A stretch of DNA of 64,000 nt from Nitrosomonas sp. Is35 (GTDB lineage: Bacteria > Pseudomonadota > Gammaproteobacteria > Burkholderiales > Nitrosomonadaceae): NCBI RefSeq assembly GCF_033063295.1, contig NZ_JAWJZH010000001.1, forward strand, positions 2,542,001 to 2,606,000. Direction: 5' to 3'. Below the pieces are notes generated by a model, which made no database searches, was not told the DNA's origin, and was given only the letters and a program-made list of their open reading frames with translations. This document shows, piece after piece, positions 44,893-54,684 of this stretch (the first letter of the stretch is position 1; each line of letters opens with the position of its first letter). A program made the position numbers and the translations under genes.

Positions 44893-46824
44893 ATGGGAAG
44901 TAACAAACAATCCCTACAAACCATACCTTCATCACTACCTCACAGCCACCAATCACATTTTCTAAGTACCCATAGACCCAGCCTAACGAAACGCACAGTC
45001 ACAGCTACTTCTCAGATTGGAATATTTCTTTTGACAGCATCATTATCTGTTACTTTAAATGCTTCACCACCAGAACAAGCAAATGATCACGCCATAGACA
45101 ATCGCTCTAGCACTGCATCAGCCCAAAGTGTGCATTTTAAAAGCAACACTACAAAAGAATGGGCGAAAGGTCGGATTCTGGTAGTGCCACGTGCCGGTCT
45201 TCCTGCACAAGCTTTTGCAAATATTCTGAAAGATCATGAAGGCAAGGCCAGAAAAATTGGACAAAGCGAATTGTATATCGTTGATGTACCGGAATATTCT
45301 GAAGAAGGCATCGTTGCCACGCTTCAGCGCCATCCGCACCTTAAGTTTGCTGATCTTGATCACGCCGTTACCCCGGCTTTTGTTCCCAATGATCCAATGT
45401 ATACCAATGCATGGCAGCACCCCATAATTGGGTCACCAGCTGCATGGGATATTACTCAAGGCAGCGGTATTACCATCGCAATCCTAGATACTGGGATTGA
45501 TAACACACACCCTGATCTTGCCTCAAAACTAGTATCGGGCTGGAATTTTTATGATAACAACTCAAACTTCTCGGATGTGCTAGGCCATGGAACCGCTGTC
45601 GCTGGTACTGCTGCGGCAGCAACCAACAACAGCGTTGGTATAGCAGCAATCGCCGGTCAATCTATGATCATGCCCCTCAGAATAACTGACTTGAATGGCA
45701 TAGGTTACTCTAGCACGATATCTCAAGCCCTGATCTATGCGGCGGATCACGGAGCACGTGTAGCTAATGCCAGTTTTGAAGGACTTTCTAGCAATCTATC
45801 CATTCGAAATGCAGCACAATATATGAAAGATAAAGGAGGTTTGGTAACGGTTAGCGCCGGAAATACCGGAACACTGGAAAGCTTCACGGTCACTACGAGC
45901 ATGCTAGCAATAGCAGCCACTGATTTATACGATAATAAAGCAAATTTTTCGAGCTATGGTGATTACGTTTCACTAGCGGCGCCAGGGCAAAATTTCTATA
46001 GCACCCGGCTTGGCGGCGATTATATGCCGGTAGCCGGTACTTCTTTCTCAAGCCCATTAACTGCTGGCGTTATCGCACTCATGATGTCTGCCAATCCACA
46101 ATTGGGCAGCGTTGACATCGAAAATCTGCTTTTCTCCACAGCCGTTGATCTCGGCGCAGCTGGTAAGGATGTCTATTTCGGTTATGGCCGAGTTAATGCC
46201 GCTGCTGCGGTACTGGCTGCAAAAAATGCAACGCCCAAAATCGACTCGACAGCTCCTGCAATCTTCATCATCGATCCACTCGGCGGTGCCACTGTTTCCG
46301 GGTTGATTCCTGTCGATGTCGATGCAACCGATAATACCGGCGTGGCGCGCGTAGAACTGTGGATCAACAATACTAATATAGCCACGGACACTTCATCCCC
46401 ATTCGCGTTTAGTTGGGATACGGCAGGAGCACCGAATGGAACCGCAAAAGTTGAAGCGCGCGCCTATGACACAACCGGAAACTTGAGCACCACCAACATC
46501 TCGGTCAATGTTAGCAATTCGATCGTGACACCCAGTGTGGACACACAAGCTCCAGCAGTTACCATCGTAAACCCCGTTGCAGGCAGCGTCACCGGAACCG
46601 TCACCATCAGCACCAGTGCATCTGACAACAGTGGTCCGGCCGGCATTAAGCAATACATTTACATCGATGGCGTACAAGTTACCACAGGTACTGGAAGCAC
46701 CTTATCGTATAGTTGGAGTACCCGCTCCAAGAAAGTGAAAGCGGGATCACACACCATCCAGGCAATCGCAAAAGATGCAGCTGGAAACTCTTCTTCGGCT
46801 TATGTAGCCGTGAACGTCAAATAG
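44893..46824 (+). CDS. Exported subtilisin-like serine protease (S8)
   Basis: 643 aa with an AGAGGAA site before the ATG. A long polar N-terminus precedes a hydrophobic signal segment (GIFLLTASLSVTLNAS, about residues 40-55). An I9-type propeptide lies at about 95-155 (RILVVPRAGLPAQAFANILK). The catalytic domain shows Asp in IAILDTGIDNTHPDL, His in GHGTAVAGTAAA and Ser in GTSFSSPLTAGVIALM. Two Ig-like modules follow (APAIFIIDPLGGATVSG; APAVTIVNPVAGSVTGTVTI). It is the first gene of the cassette and is preceded by a GEMM riboswitch. It may process the giant adhesin or act on neighbours' proteins; that is inference. Confidence 0.92.
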   Translation: MGSNKQSLQTIPSSLPHSHQSHFLSTHRPSLTKRTVTATSQIGIFLLTASLSVTLNASPPEQANDHAIDNRSSTASAQSVHFKSNTTKEWAKGRILVVPRAGLPAQAFANILKDHEGKARKIGQSELYIVDVPEYSEEGIVATLQRHPHLKFADLDHAVTPAFVPNDPMYTNAWQHPIIGSPAAWDITQGSGITIAILDTGIDNTHPDLASKLVSGWNFYDNNSNFSDVLGHGTAVAGTAAAATNNSVGIAAIAGQSMIMPLRITDLNGIGYSSTISQALIYAADHGARVANASFEGLSSNLSIRNAAQYMKDKGGLVTVSAGNTGTLESFTVTTSMLAIAATDLYDNKANFSSYGDYVSLAAPGQNFYSTRLGGDYMPVAGTSFSSPLTAGVIALMMSANPQLGSVDIENLLFSTAVDLGAAGKDVYFGYGRVNAAAAVLAAKNATPKIDSTAPAIFIIDPLGGATVSGLIPVDVDATDNTGVARVELWINNTNIATDTSSPFAFSWDTAGAPNGTAKVEARAYDTTGNLSTTNISVNVSNSIVTPSVDTQAPAVTIVNPVAGSVTGTVTISTSASDNSGPAGIKQYIYIDGVQVTTGTGSTLSYSWSTRSKKVKAGSHTIQAIAKDAAGNSSSAYVAVNVK

Positions 46825-46848
46825 AAGCACGCAACGGATGAATTAATG

Positions 46849-46880
46849 ATCCCCCATAATCATCTGGGGGGTCGTTTTTT
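46849..46880 (+). terminator. Intrinsic terminator of the S8 protease
   Basis: Stem CCCCC / GGGGG around a 10-nt loop, followed by TCGTTTTTT. It lies 24 bp after the protease stop codon and precedes the converging DUF3467-like gene by a few bases. Confidence 0.88.
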
Positions 46881-46884
46881 AGCG

Positions 46885-47361
46885 CTAGTGTGTCTTCTTG
46901 GACCAAGGAAACCGGAAACCGCCTTTTCCACTTTCTTGTTTATCGCTTTCTTCCTTGGGTATCGCATCGGTATCCGATTTTGTAACCACGGATTCAGATT
47001 GTTCAACCCTTTTTTGCTGTACTGCCGGTTTATGAACATTGGGACTCAAACCCAATAATTGATTCAATTGCTGCGACAACTGATTTGCTGCATCGACACT
47101 AACCGCCATCCGGCAAGACATTTTTGCAGTAATCGTATCCGATATCTTTTCACCCGAAGCAATTTTTTGATTCAATAACTGCATGGTTTGCGGATCCATG
47201 AACCCAAAATCCACCATGACCACACCCTGCCCGTTCTGTACTGAAGCCAAATTGGCATAAATAGGTTGCGCTGTCTGCTCTCCTCCCTGCATAGCGACTT
47301 TTACTTGCAGCGCATGCCCAGCGCCATTTGTTTCAGCCGGCATATCGTTTTTTTCTGTCAT
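46885..47361 (-). CDS. DUF3467-like protein with charged tail
   Basis: 158 aa. Core residues about 18-108 (QPIYANLASVQNGQGVVMVD, FGFMDPQTMQLLNQKI, then MSCRMAVSVDAANQLSQQLN) follow the DUF3467 pattern of Y-[AS]-N, VDFGF and a closing helix. A 50-residue polar tail ends in a basic KGGFRFPWSKKTH. It is a paralogue of the next upstream gene. The neighbours are the protease and adhesin, suggesting a role in adhesin secretion or regulation (inference). Confidence 0.75.
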   Translation of the reverse strand: MTEKNDMPAETNGAGHALQVKVAMQGGEQTAQPIYANLASVQNGQGVVMVDFGFMDPQTMQLLNQKIASGEKISDTITAKMSCRMAVSVDAANQLSQQLNQLLGLSPNVHKPAVQQKRVEQSESVVTKSDTDAIPKEESDKQESGKGGFRFPWSKKTH

Positions 47362-47398
47362 GCTTTTTCCTATCTAAATAAAGCCTGCACTTTTATTT

Positions 47399-47731
47399 TC
47401 AGGCTTTTCTTTGAAAGAGCTGATTCAATTGATGCGCTAAATTGGTAGCAGCCTCAACGCTAATCGCCATTCGGCAAGACATTCTAGCACCAACCGCCTC
47501 AGGTGCTTTCTCACCTGAGCGAGCCAGTCGATTTAATGCGTTGATCGTTTGCGGATCAAGAAATCCAAAATCGACAATCACCACGCCTTGCCCGCCTTGT
47601 ACGGAAGTAAAATTGGAATAAAGCGGTTGACCCGTATGCTCACCTTGCTGCATCCGTATGTTCACCTGCATCGGCTGAGCTCCGGCAGGATCTGTTTTAA
47701 TTTCTTTTTGTGCATCATTATTGTCTGTCAT
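47399..47731 (-). CDS. DUF3467-like protein, short paralogue
   Basis: About 110 aa from the ATG at 47731 (MTDNN); an ATG 12 nt earlier is possible. It shares QP[IL]Y[AS]N, QGVV[MI]VDFGF[ML]DPQT and MSCRMA[IV]SV[DE]AA with the adjacent 158-aa protein but lacks the charged tail. The pair arose by duplication and is probably co-transcribed. Confidence 0.75.
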   Translation of the reverse strand: MTDNNDAQKEIKTDPAGAQPMQVNIRMQQGEHTGQPLYSNFTSVQGGQGVVIVDFGFLDPQTINALNRLARSGEKAPEAVGARMSCRMAISVEAATNLAHQLNQLFQRKA

Positions 47732-47818
47732 TAGATTCCCCAAAAAATCTAGTCAATTAGATCATTTTTGCTATGCCTTGAGTCCCGAGTAATCAGAAAC
47801 AAGTAGTATAAATATTTT

Positions 47819-47856
47819 AAAAAACCCCTCCCAGCAGTTAGCTAGAAGGGGTTTTT
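47819..47856 (-). terminator. Terminator of the giant adhesin gene
   Basis: Stem AAAACCCCT / AGGGGTTTT with a 17-nt loop, placed 29 bp after the adhesin stop. On the minus strand GGGGTTTTTT ends the hairpin. It is symmetrical enough to work in both directions. Confidence 0.85.
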
Positions 47857-47884
47857 ACTATCCATCCGAGAATAATTTTCTGCT

Positions 47885-50800
47885 TTAAAGCAAAGCGTCT
47901 ATTGTAGGATTGGAACCCACGATATAATCAAAATTGACCTCCACAAACTTGGTAGGACCGCCCCAAGTAATATTTTGATACGGTTCCGTGGCATCTTTAA
48001 CGCCATCCTTATCTTGATCCCAGAAAGCTGTGTAACTTGCTGATTTACCAGGAGCACTGACTGTCATGAATTCCCAGCCATCAGCATCGGTAGTTGCCGA
48101 ACCGACTTTACTGCCTTTACTATCAAGCAGAATTACATTTTGCCCACCGATCGGATTATGATCATCAGCGGTATGGATAAATCCGCCCACACCTTTCAGA
48201 TTCTTGAAAATATTCTGATTCTGAATCGTATCCTGACCCAGTACGCTATTGATTAAACTTGAAAATCCGTAACTACCAAAATCTTCAATCGTTTGATAAG
48301 GATTTCCAGAACCCGGTTTCATATCGTTACCACCGGTACTGTCTACAAACTTAGTCCAAGGACCTGTTTTTTCCAGACCGTAATCCAAATGGATATTCGC
48401 GTAAATGAAGCCAGACGCAGGGACAGTCACATCAAGCGAAGCGGTATAAATATCACCGAATCCAATTTTTCCATCGCCATTGGTATCTGTGAAGCTACTA
48501 ATTGCAATTTGTTCTTTACTAATTGCAATTTCACCGACCGGGTCGAAACTTATCATACCGTTGCTATCGGTATGTATGTCAACACCGCTATAAACATGAA
48601 TCGGTGTTGCACCTTGAGTCACGAATGGATAGGGAATATTTAATTTGATATGAGCAATATCACCCGCATTTCCCGTGGCAAATGCATTGTAATAGAACTG
48701 CCCCGGATTACTATCCGTTACCTTGTATGTACCGCTGCTAATCCAAGGTGTCGGCGTGGCTATCAAGTTAAACTGCTGTCCCGCTACCGCAGAATTGGTA
48801 TCAAATTCACTTAAAGCAGAGTTCGTAACATAACCCGATTTAATAACGGTGGCAGTATCAGTGTCTGAAACTGCTGTATTTTCATCATCATGCCCATTTA
48901 CCGTCACTTTATTCACTAAAGTACCAACATTACTTAAATCTACGCCAGTCTTGGTATAAGTGAATGTAAACGATTCATCCGGATTCAATACAATCGGATT
49001 ACCACCATTTGCTACCAAAGCGGCCGAAGTCAGATCTCCCAGTTTGTCATCAATCACCGAGGAAACTGTGATGGGATCGGTAGAAACATTGGTTGATGGA
49101 GCCGTGATCGTATATTGATACGTCAATGTGATATTAGTATTTCCATTCGCTGCTTCCATATCATGGAATATATTATCCCCATTGGCATCTACCAGTTTAT
49201 CCACCGTGATTGTCGGTGTGGCGTTAGTAAATGTGACCTTTGCAGTATCAGTTTCAGTATCAGAGTTATCATCATCATCACTGGCCTCCGCTGTTACCTC
49301 GTTAATAAGAGGCGAATCAACGTTCCCCGCTGCAATCGTAGTAGCTAACGTGTAGACCCAGGTTTCATCCTGATCGAGCATACCATTACTATTTGTATCA
49401 CTTCCAACTAGTAGAGTACCCAGATCAAGAATGTCACCGAGCTTGTCATCACTCAACGAATCCAAACTCAATGCTTCCGCATTATGACTGGTTATGGCGT
49501 AGCGATAGGTCACTGCCTTATTATCAATACCCTCTGAGACTGACTCACTATCATTGAAGCCAGTGCCGGTTGACGCATTACCGTCACCGTTGACATCAAC
49601 GGTTTTGATTACGCTGATTTCAGGCAGAATATCCAGCGCCGTCACCGTGTGATCATCGGTATCACTGATCGTCGGTGTGCCTTCATCGTCGTCTTTGCCT
49701 TCTACCGTCACCGTGTTGGTGTGCTTCTCACCGGCATTCAGCTCCAGATCGCCCGTCGGGTCAAAGCTGAAACTGAGCGATTCGCCCGGATTCAGTACGA
49801 TGGCCGTTGCACTTGGATTCGCTACTTTGTAGGCTTCCAGCGCCGCAGCAAACAACGCGGTGTTATCCGCCGCACTGAAGGTGTTGTCGCTCAGTGAGGT
49901 GACCGTCACAGGGTCGGTCGATGCATTCGTGGCATCCGCCGTGATGGTGAAGTTGTAAATTACGTTTGCTTCGCCTTCGCTGATCGTCGCAGGGCCGCTC
50001 TTGTCTATCGTGATCTTCGCAGCCACGTCCTCACCGGTTACGGTGTGATCATCGGTATCACTGATCGTCGGTGTGCCTTCATCGTCGTCTTTGCCTTCTA
50101 CCGTCACCGTGTTGGTGTGCTTCTCACCGGCATTCAACTTCAGATCGCCCGTCGGGTCAAAGCTGAAACTGAGCGATTCGCCCGGATTCAGTACGATGGC
50201 CGTTGCACTTGGATTCGCTACTTTGTAGGCTTCCAGCGCCGCAGCAAACAACGCGGTGTTATCCGCCGCACTGAAGGTGTTGTCGCTCAGTGAGGTGACC
50301 GTCACAGGGTCGGTCGATGCATTCGTGGCATCCGCCGTGATGGTGAAGTTGTAAATTACGTTTGCTTCGCCTTCGCTGATCGTCGCAGGGCCGCTCTTGT
50401 CTATCGTGATCTTCGCAGCCACGTCCTCACCGGTTACGGTGTGATCATCGGTATCACTGATCGTCGGTGTGCCTTCATCGTCGTCTTTGCCTTCTACCGT
50501 CACCGTGTTGGTGTGCTTCTCACCGGCATTCAACTTCAGATCGCCCGTCGGGTCAAAGCTGAAACTGAGCGATTCGCCCGGATTCAGTACGATGGCCGTT
50601 GCACTTGGATTCGCTACTTTGTAGGCTTCCAGCGCCGCAGCAAACAACGCGGTGTTATCCGCCGCACTGAAGGTGTTGTCGCTCAGTGAGGTGACCGTCA
50701 CAGGGTCGGTCGATGCATTCGTGGCATCCGCCGTGATGGTGAAGTTGTAAATTACGTTTGCTTCGCCTTCGCTGATCGTCGCAGGGCCGCTCTTGTCTAT

Positions 50801-53800
50801 CGTGATCTTCGCAGCCACGTCCTCACCGGTTACGGTGTGATCATCGGTATCACTGATCGTCGGTGTGCCTTCATCGTCGTCTTTGCCTTCTACCGTCACC
50901 GTGTTGGTGTGCTTCTCACCGGCATTCAACTTCAGATCGCCCGTCGGGTCAAAGCTGAAACTGAGCGATTCGCCCGGATTCAGTACGATGGCCGTTGCAC
51001 TTGGATTCGCTACTTTGTAGGCTTCCAGCGCCGCAGCAAACAACGCGGTGTTATCCGCCGCACTGAAGGTGTTGTCGCTCAGTGAGGTGACCGTCACAGG
51101 GTCGGTCGATGCATTCGTGGCATCCGCCGTGATGGTGAAGTTGTAAATTACGTTTGCTTCGCCTTCGCTGATCGTCGCAGGGCCGCTCTTGTCTATCGTG
51201 ATCTTCGCAGCCACGTCCTCACCGGTTACGGTGTGATCATCGGTATCACTGATCGTCGGTGTGCCTTCATCGTCGTCTTTGCCTTCTACCGTCACCGTGT
51301 TGGTGTGCTTCTCACCGGCATTCAACTTCAGATCGCCCGTCGGGTCAAAGCTGAAACTGAGCGATTCGCCCGGATTCAGTACGATGGCCGTTGCACTTGG
51401 ATTCGCTACTTTGTAGGCTTCCAGCGCCGCAGCAAACAACGCGGTGTTATCCGCCGCACTGAAGGTGTTGTCGCTCAGTGAGGTGACCGTCACAGGGTCG
51501 GTCGATGCATTCGTGGCATCCGCCGTGATGGTGAAGTTGTAAATTACGTTTGCTTCGCCTTCGCTGATCGTCGCAGGGCCGCTCTTGTCTATCGTGATCT
51601 TCGCAGCCACGTCCTCACCGGTTACGGTGTGATCATCGGTATCACTGATCGTCGGTGTGCCTTCATCGTCGTCTTTGCCTTCTACCGTCACCGTGTTGGT
51701 GTGCTTCTCACCGGCATTCAACTTCAGATCGCCCGTCGGGTCAAAGCTGAAACTGAGCGATTCGCCCGGATTCAGTACGATGGCCGTTGCACTTGGATTC
51801 GCTACTTTGTAGGCTTCCAGCGCCGCAGCAAACAACGCGGTGTTATCCGCCGCACTGAAGGTGTTGTCGCTCAGTGAGGTGACCGTCACAGGGTCGGTCG
51901 ATGCATTCGTGGCATCCGCCGTGATGGTGAAGTTGTAAATTACGTTTGCTTCGCCTTCGCTGATCGTCGCAGGGCCGCTCTTGTCTATCGTGATCTTCGC
52001 AGCCACGTCCTCACCGGTTACGGTGTGATCATCGGTATCACTGATCGTCGGTGTGCCTTCATCGTCGTCTTTGCCTTCTACCGTCACCGTGTTGGTGTGC
52101 TTCTCACCGGCATTCAGCTCCAGATTGCCCGTCGGGTCAAAGCTGAAACTGAGCGATTCGCCCGGATTCAGTACGATGGCCGTTGCACTTGGATTCGCTA
52201 CTTTGTAGGCTTCCAGCGCCGCAGCAAACAACGCGGTGTTATCCGCCGCACTGAAGGTGTTGTCGCTCAGTGAGGTGACCGTCACAGGGTCGGTCGATGC
52301 ATTCGTGGCATCCGCTGTGATGGTGAAGTTGTAAATTACGTTTGCTCCACCTTCGCTGATCGTCGCAGGGCCGCTCTTGTCTATCGTGATCTTCGCAGCC
52401 ACGTTTTCACCAACATACGAGCTTGGATCAGAGCTATCTACGGTTTTAAGCAGATTAGCACTATCAAGATACTCACCGGATGCTGTACCTATATTTGAGT
52501 AATTAACAGGGTACGCGACACCGGTCGCTTGGAAAGTCCATACCTCATTTAATCCAAGAATACGGTCATCACCATCATCACCAGAAATTAATGTTGGTTT
52601 AAAATCATCGCTGTTGCTCGCGGTACCATTGTCATCCACAACTTGAATATTGGATAAATCCACATTACCTGTATTTGATACCGTATAAGTCCATGTAACG
52701 GTTTCACCTTCAGAAATAGTCGGACCATCAGTTCCATTGGTGGTCTTGATAATGGCGATACTTCCGTTCGGAACAAACCCCACTTCAAGATTGGTCGGTT
52801 CGGTATTGGTATTGTTGCCAGGAGTCGGATCTTGGGTGATCGCAGTGATACTGACACTATTCAGTAAGTCTTGCGTGAGATTGCCGGTTGGCGCGTTGTC
52901 GTTTACTCTGACGGTAACGGTAAGCACCTGAGTTTCACCAGGATTAAGGGAACCGACATTCCAGGTTACGGTATCCGCCGCAGATCCATTATCTGCAAAA
53001 ACTCCACCACCTGTTACTGATACAAATGTCACATTGGCATCAAGCGTATCGGTAACCACAACGCCATTGGCAACCGTATCGGTTGAGTTATTCTTGGCGA
53101 GTATCGTATAAGTAAACGTGTCGCCCGGATTCAGATCGGTTGGATCAAGATCGGAGCCCGATGTCAAATTCGCGGAATTAGTGGAAGCATCGGTGCTATC
53201 GCTTTTAACGACTGATAAATCAGCCTTCGCTGTAAAGAATTCCCCAACCTTATTTAACGGAACTATTTGACTTCCTCCGCCGATTTCGTCTTTTTTGTCA
53301 ACTGTGCCTCTTATAGGTCCTGTGTAAGCGCTAACCAGACTTGTTTGCACATTGCCCGTTACACCTGAAGTAATCGTATCTTTAAGCACGGCCCAAAGCT
53401 CGACGACGACATTGTCACCATTATTCAGACCCGAAACTTGAACGGTGCTTTGTATACGCTCATTGTTAGTGCCTGTTCCAAAAATCGCCGAGCTAAAAGA
53501 ATCCACTTTAGCATCTGATCCCGGATCGACTGTAGCGGCATCTCCAGTGTCGACAAAAGCTGCAATAATTTTATAGTTGGTATCAAACCCAAAGTTATTG
53601 TTACTGGCACTGGTCGTTTTGGCTAAAAAATCGGTAGTAAAAGTAATCACTCCATTCTCAGGCGCTGTATCGCCATTCACACTGATGATCATTTCAAATG
53701 GCACAATTTGACCGAGCGCCATATCCTTCGGAGTTAAAGAGGTCACGGCATCAAGATCGCTTGATGTGAACGTTGGGCCATAAGCAACAGCGTTATCAAT

Positions 53801-54349
53801 CGGATTTGAAGATGGCAAATCCGCACGCCCGCTCGGATAAGTAAATCCCGCCGCCAAATATTCCGCTGGTGAAATTTTAGTATAGGTGGGCAGGTAAGGA
53901 GCTTTGTTCACCGCTGGATCGGCTGCTGTCCACTTTAAAGTATAAGTGCCCGCTGAATCGGTAAAGATGGATGTGGCCACTTCATCATCCGACGTACCAA
54001 ACTCACCGTCGGCACCTGCGCCGGTTGCCGTTAACAGAAAAGTTTCATTCAAGGAGTCATCGGGATTGACATACCATAGTGTTTGGATGCTGCCGTTGAT
54101 GCTCTTATCCAAATCATTAGCTTCGTCACCATCAGTGACAATCCACGGCAGGTGCCCCGAGCCGTTATTATTACCTAACAGATCATCGTCGATGCCAGTT
54201 AAGGGGTTTACACCGAATACACCATCAAGACCCGCAAGGATATGCTGAACCTGGAACTTGATGTTGGAACCTAGGAGAAATCCATCGGTTGTAATCAACG
54301 CTGTTTGCCCAGGGTTATAATCCGGTTTATCTGTAAAAACGGTTGCCAT
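47885..54349 (-). CDS. Giant repeat-rich surface adhesin, 2154 aa
   Basis: Start ATG at 54349 with AAGGAG 8 nt upstream; the in-frame GTG 9 nt earlier overlaps that site and is rejected. There is no Sec signal peptide, so type I secretion is the likely export route (inference). Residues about 1-380 form a unique head (YNPGQTALITTDGFLLGSN). DUF11/CARDB-type beta modules follow (LSVVKSDSTDAS; FTYTILAKNNSTDTVANGVV), then seven nearly identical 132-residue repeats (about 650-1570), more divergent modules (SVIKTVDVNGDGNAS; ITVDKLVDANGDN) and a C-terminal region with GVGGFIHTADDHNPIGGQNV and DQDKDGVKDATEP. Acidic DxDGD-type turns suggest calcium-dependent folding. No transporter genes are adjacent. 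Confidence 0.88.
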   Translation of the reverse strand: MATVFTDKPDYNPGQTALITTDGFLLGSNIKFQVQHILAGLDGVFGVNPLTGIDDDLLGNNNGSGHLPWIVTDGDEANDLDKSINGSIQTLWYVNPDDSLNETFLLTATGAGADGEFGTSDDEVATSIFTDSAGTYTLKWTAADPAVNKAPYLPTYTKISPAEYLAAGFTYPSGRADLPSSNPIDNAVAYGPTFTSSDLDAVTSLTPKDMALGQIVPFEMIISVNGDTAPENGVITFTTDFLAKTTSASNNNFGFDTNYKIIAAFVDTGDAATVDPGSDAKVDSFSSAIFGTGTNNERIQSTVQVSGLNNGDNVVVELWAVLKDTITSGVTGNVQTSLVSAYTGPIRGTVDKKDEIGGGSQIVPLNKVGEFFTAKADLSVVKSDSTDASTNSANLTSGSDLDPTDLNPGDTFTYTILAKNNSTDTVANGVVVTDTLDANVTFVSVTGGGVFADNGSAADTVTWNVGSLNPGETQVLTVTVRVNDNAPTGNLTQDLLNSVSITAITQDPTPGNNTNTEPTNLEVGFVPNGSIAIIKTTNGTDGPTISEGETVTWTYTVSNTGNVDLSNIQVVDDNGTASNSDDFKPTLISGDDGDDRILGLNEVWTFQATGVAYPVNYSNIGTASGEYLDSANLLKTVDSSDPSSYVGENVAAKITIDKSGPATISEGGANVIYNFTITADATNASTDPVTVTSLSDNTFSAADNTALFAAALEAYKVANPSATAIVLNPGESLSFSFDPTGNLELNAGEKHTNTVTVEGKDDDEGTPTISDTDDHTVTGEDVAAKITIDKSGPATISEGEANVIYNFTITADATNASTDPVTVTSLSDNTFSAADNTALFAAALEAYKVANPSATAIVLNPGESLSFSFDPTGDLKLNAGEKHTNTVTVEGKDDDEGTPTISDTDDHTVTGEDVAAKITIDKSGPATISEGEANVIYNFTITADATNASTDPVTVTSLSDNTFSAADNTALFAAALEAYKVANPSATAIVLNPGESLSFSFDPTGDLKLNAGEKHTNTVTVEGKDDDEGTPTISDTDDHTVTGEDVAAKITIDKSGPATISEGEANVIYNFTITADATNASTDPVTVTSLSDNTFSAADNTALFAAALEAYKVANPSATAIVLNPGESLSFSFDPTGDLKLNAGEKHTNTVTVEGKDDDEGTPTISDTDDHTVTGEDVAAKITIDKSGPATISEGEANVIYNFTITADATNASTDPVTVTSLSDNTFSAADNTALFAAALEAYKVANPSATAIVLNPGESLSFSFDPTGDLKLNAGEKHTNTVTVEGKDDDEGTPTISDTDDHTVTGEDVAAKITIDKSGPATISEGEANVIYNFTITADATNASTDPVTVTSLSDNTFSAADNTALFAAALEAYKVANPSATAIVLNPGESLSFSFDPTGDLKLNAGEKHTNTVTVEGKDDDEGTPTISDTDDHTVTGEDVAAKITIDKSGPATISEGEANVIYNFTITADATNASTDPVTVTSLSDNTFSAADNTALFAAALEAYKVANPSATAIVLNPGESLSFSFDPTGDLELNAGEKHTNTVTVEGKDDDEGTPTISDTDDHTVTALDILPEISVIKTVDVNGDGNASTGTGFNDSESVSEGIDNKAVTYRYAITSHNAEALSLDSLSDDKLGDILDLGTLLVGSDTNSNGMLDQDETWVYTLATTIAAGNVDSPLINEVTAEASDDDDNSDTETDTAKVTFTNATPTITVDKLVDANGDNIFHDMEAANGNTNITLTYQYTITAPSTNVSTDPITVSSVIDDKLGDLTSAALVANGGNPIVLNPDESFTFTYTKTGVDLSNVGTLVNKVTVNGHDDENTAVSDTDTATVIKSGYVTNSALSEFDTNSAVAGQQFNLIATPTPWISSGTYKVTDSNPGQFYYNAFATGNAGDIAHIKLNIPYPFVTQGATPIHVYSGVDIHTDSNGMISFDPVGEIAISKEQIAISSFTDTNGDGKIGFGDIYTASLDVTVPASGFIYANIHLDYGLEKTGPWTKFVDSTGGNDMKPGSGNPYQTIEDFGSYGFSSLINSVLGQDTIQNQNIFKNLKGVGGFIHTADDHNPIGGQNVILLDSKGSKVGSATTDADGWEFMTVSAPGKSASYTAFWDQDKDGVKDATEPYQNITWGGPTKFVEVNFDYIVGSNPTIDALL
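49635..52406. repeat. Seven tandem 396-bp repeats in the adhesin gene
   Basis: Seven units of exactly 396 bp (132 codons), each coding VAAKITIDKSGPATISEG ... SDTDDHTVTGED. The units are almost identical even at synonymous sites. The visible differences are confined to the two outer units: CTC versus TTC near the DL-E/K-LNAGEKH site, and SEGG versus SEGE in the first unit. This points to very recent expansion or gene conversion. Confidence 0.97.
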
Positions 54350-54684
54350 TGTGCCCACTCCTTTTTTAAATAATTAGAGAATCCAATCCAAGAAATTAAA
54401 TTTCTCTAATTAATGTTATTGTTATAGCCTTTACTTACTTTAACTTATTACTTTTCTTACGATTATTGTTCATTCTTTTACACCGCTCTTATATGCTATC
54501 TTACAAATCAAGTAAAAAATTAACTAAAACATCACAAAAAATTAACTAATTTGCCCTGAAGATTTCTTTTTTCCGGCAGACAAATATCCCGATTTTTCCT
54601 TGTGGATTTCCTTCAATCGTATGCCGAATTTGAATTTATTCATGAATCTGAAGAAACCTTGATCAATCGCCAATCTGTCAAAGC
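54350..54684 (-). promoter_or_regulatory. Adhesin promoter region with 5'-UTR hairpin
   Basis: 335 bp of very AT-rich DNA without a gene. An 11-bp inverted repeat, TAATTAGAGAA (54371-54381) and TTCTCTAATTA (54402-54412), lies just upstream of the adhesin ribosome site. It could be an operator or an mRNA hairpin controlling access to the ribosome site. No GEMM-like core is visible here. Confidence 0.5.

Noticed and set aside
49635..52406. Seven identical plus-strand 82-codon frames at 396-bp spacing
   Set aside because: They are antisense shadows of the adhesin repeats; none has a ribosome site and all follow from the repeated coding sequence.
49635..52406. Regular repeat array as a possible CRISPR
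   Set aside because: The period is 396 bp with no short repeats and unique spacers, and the array codes for protein in one frame.
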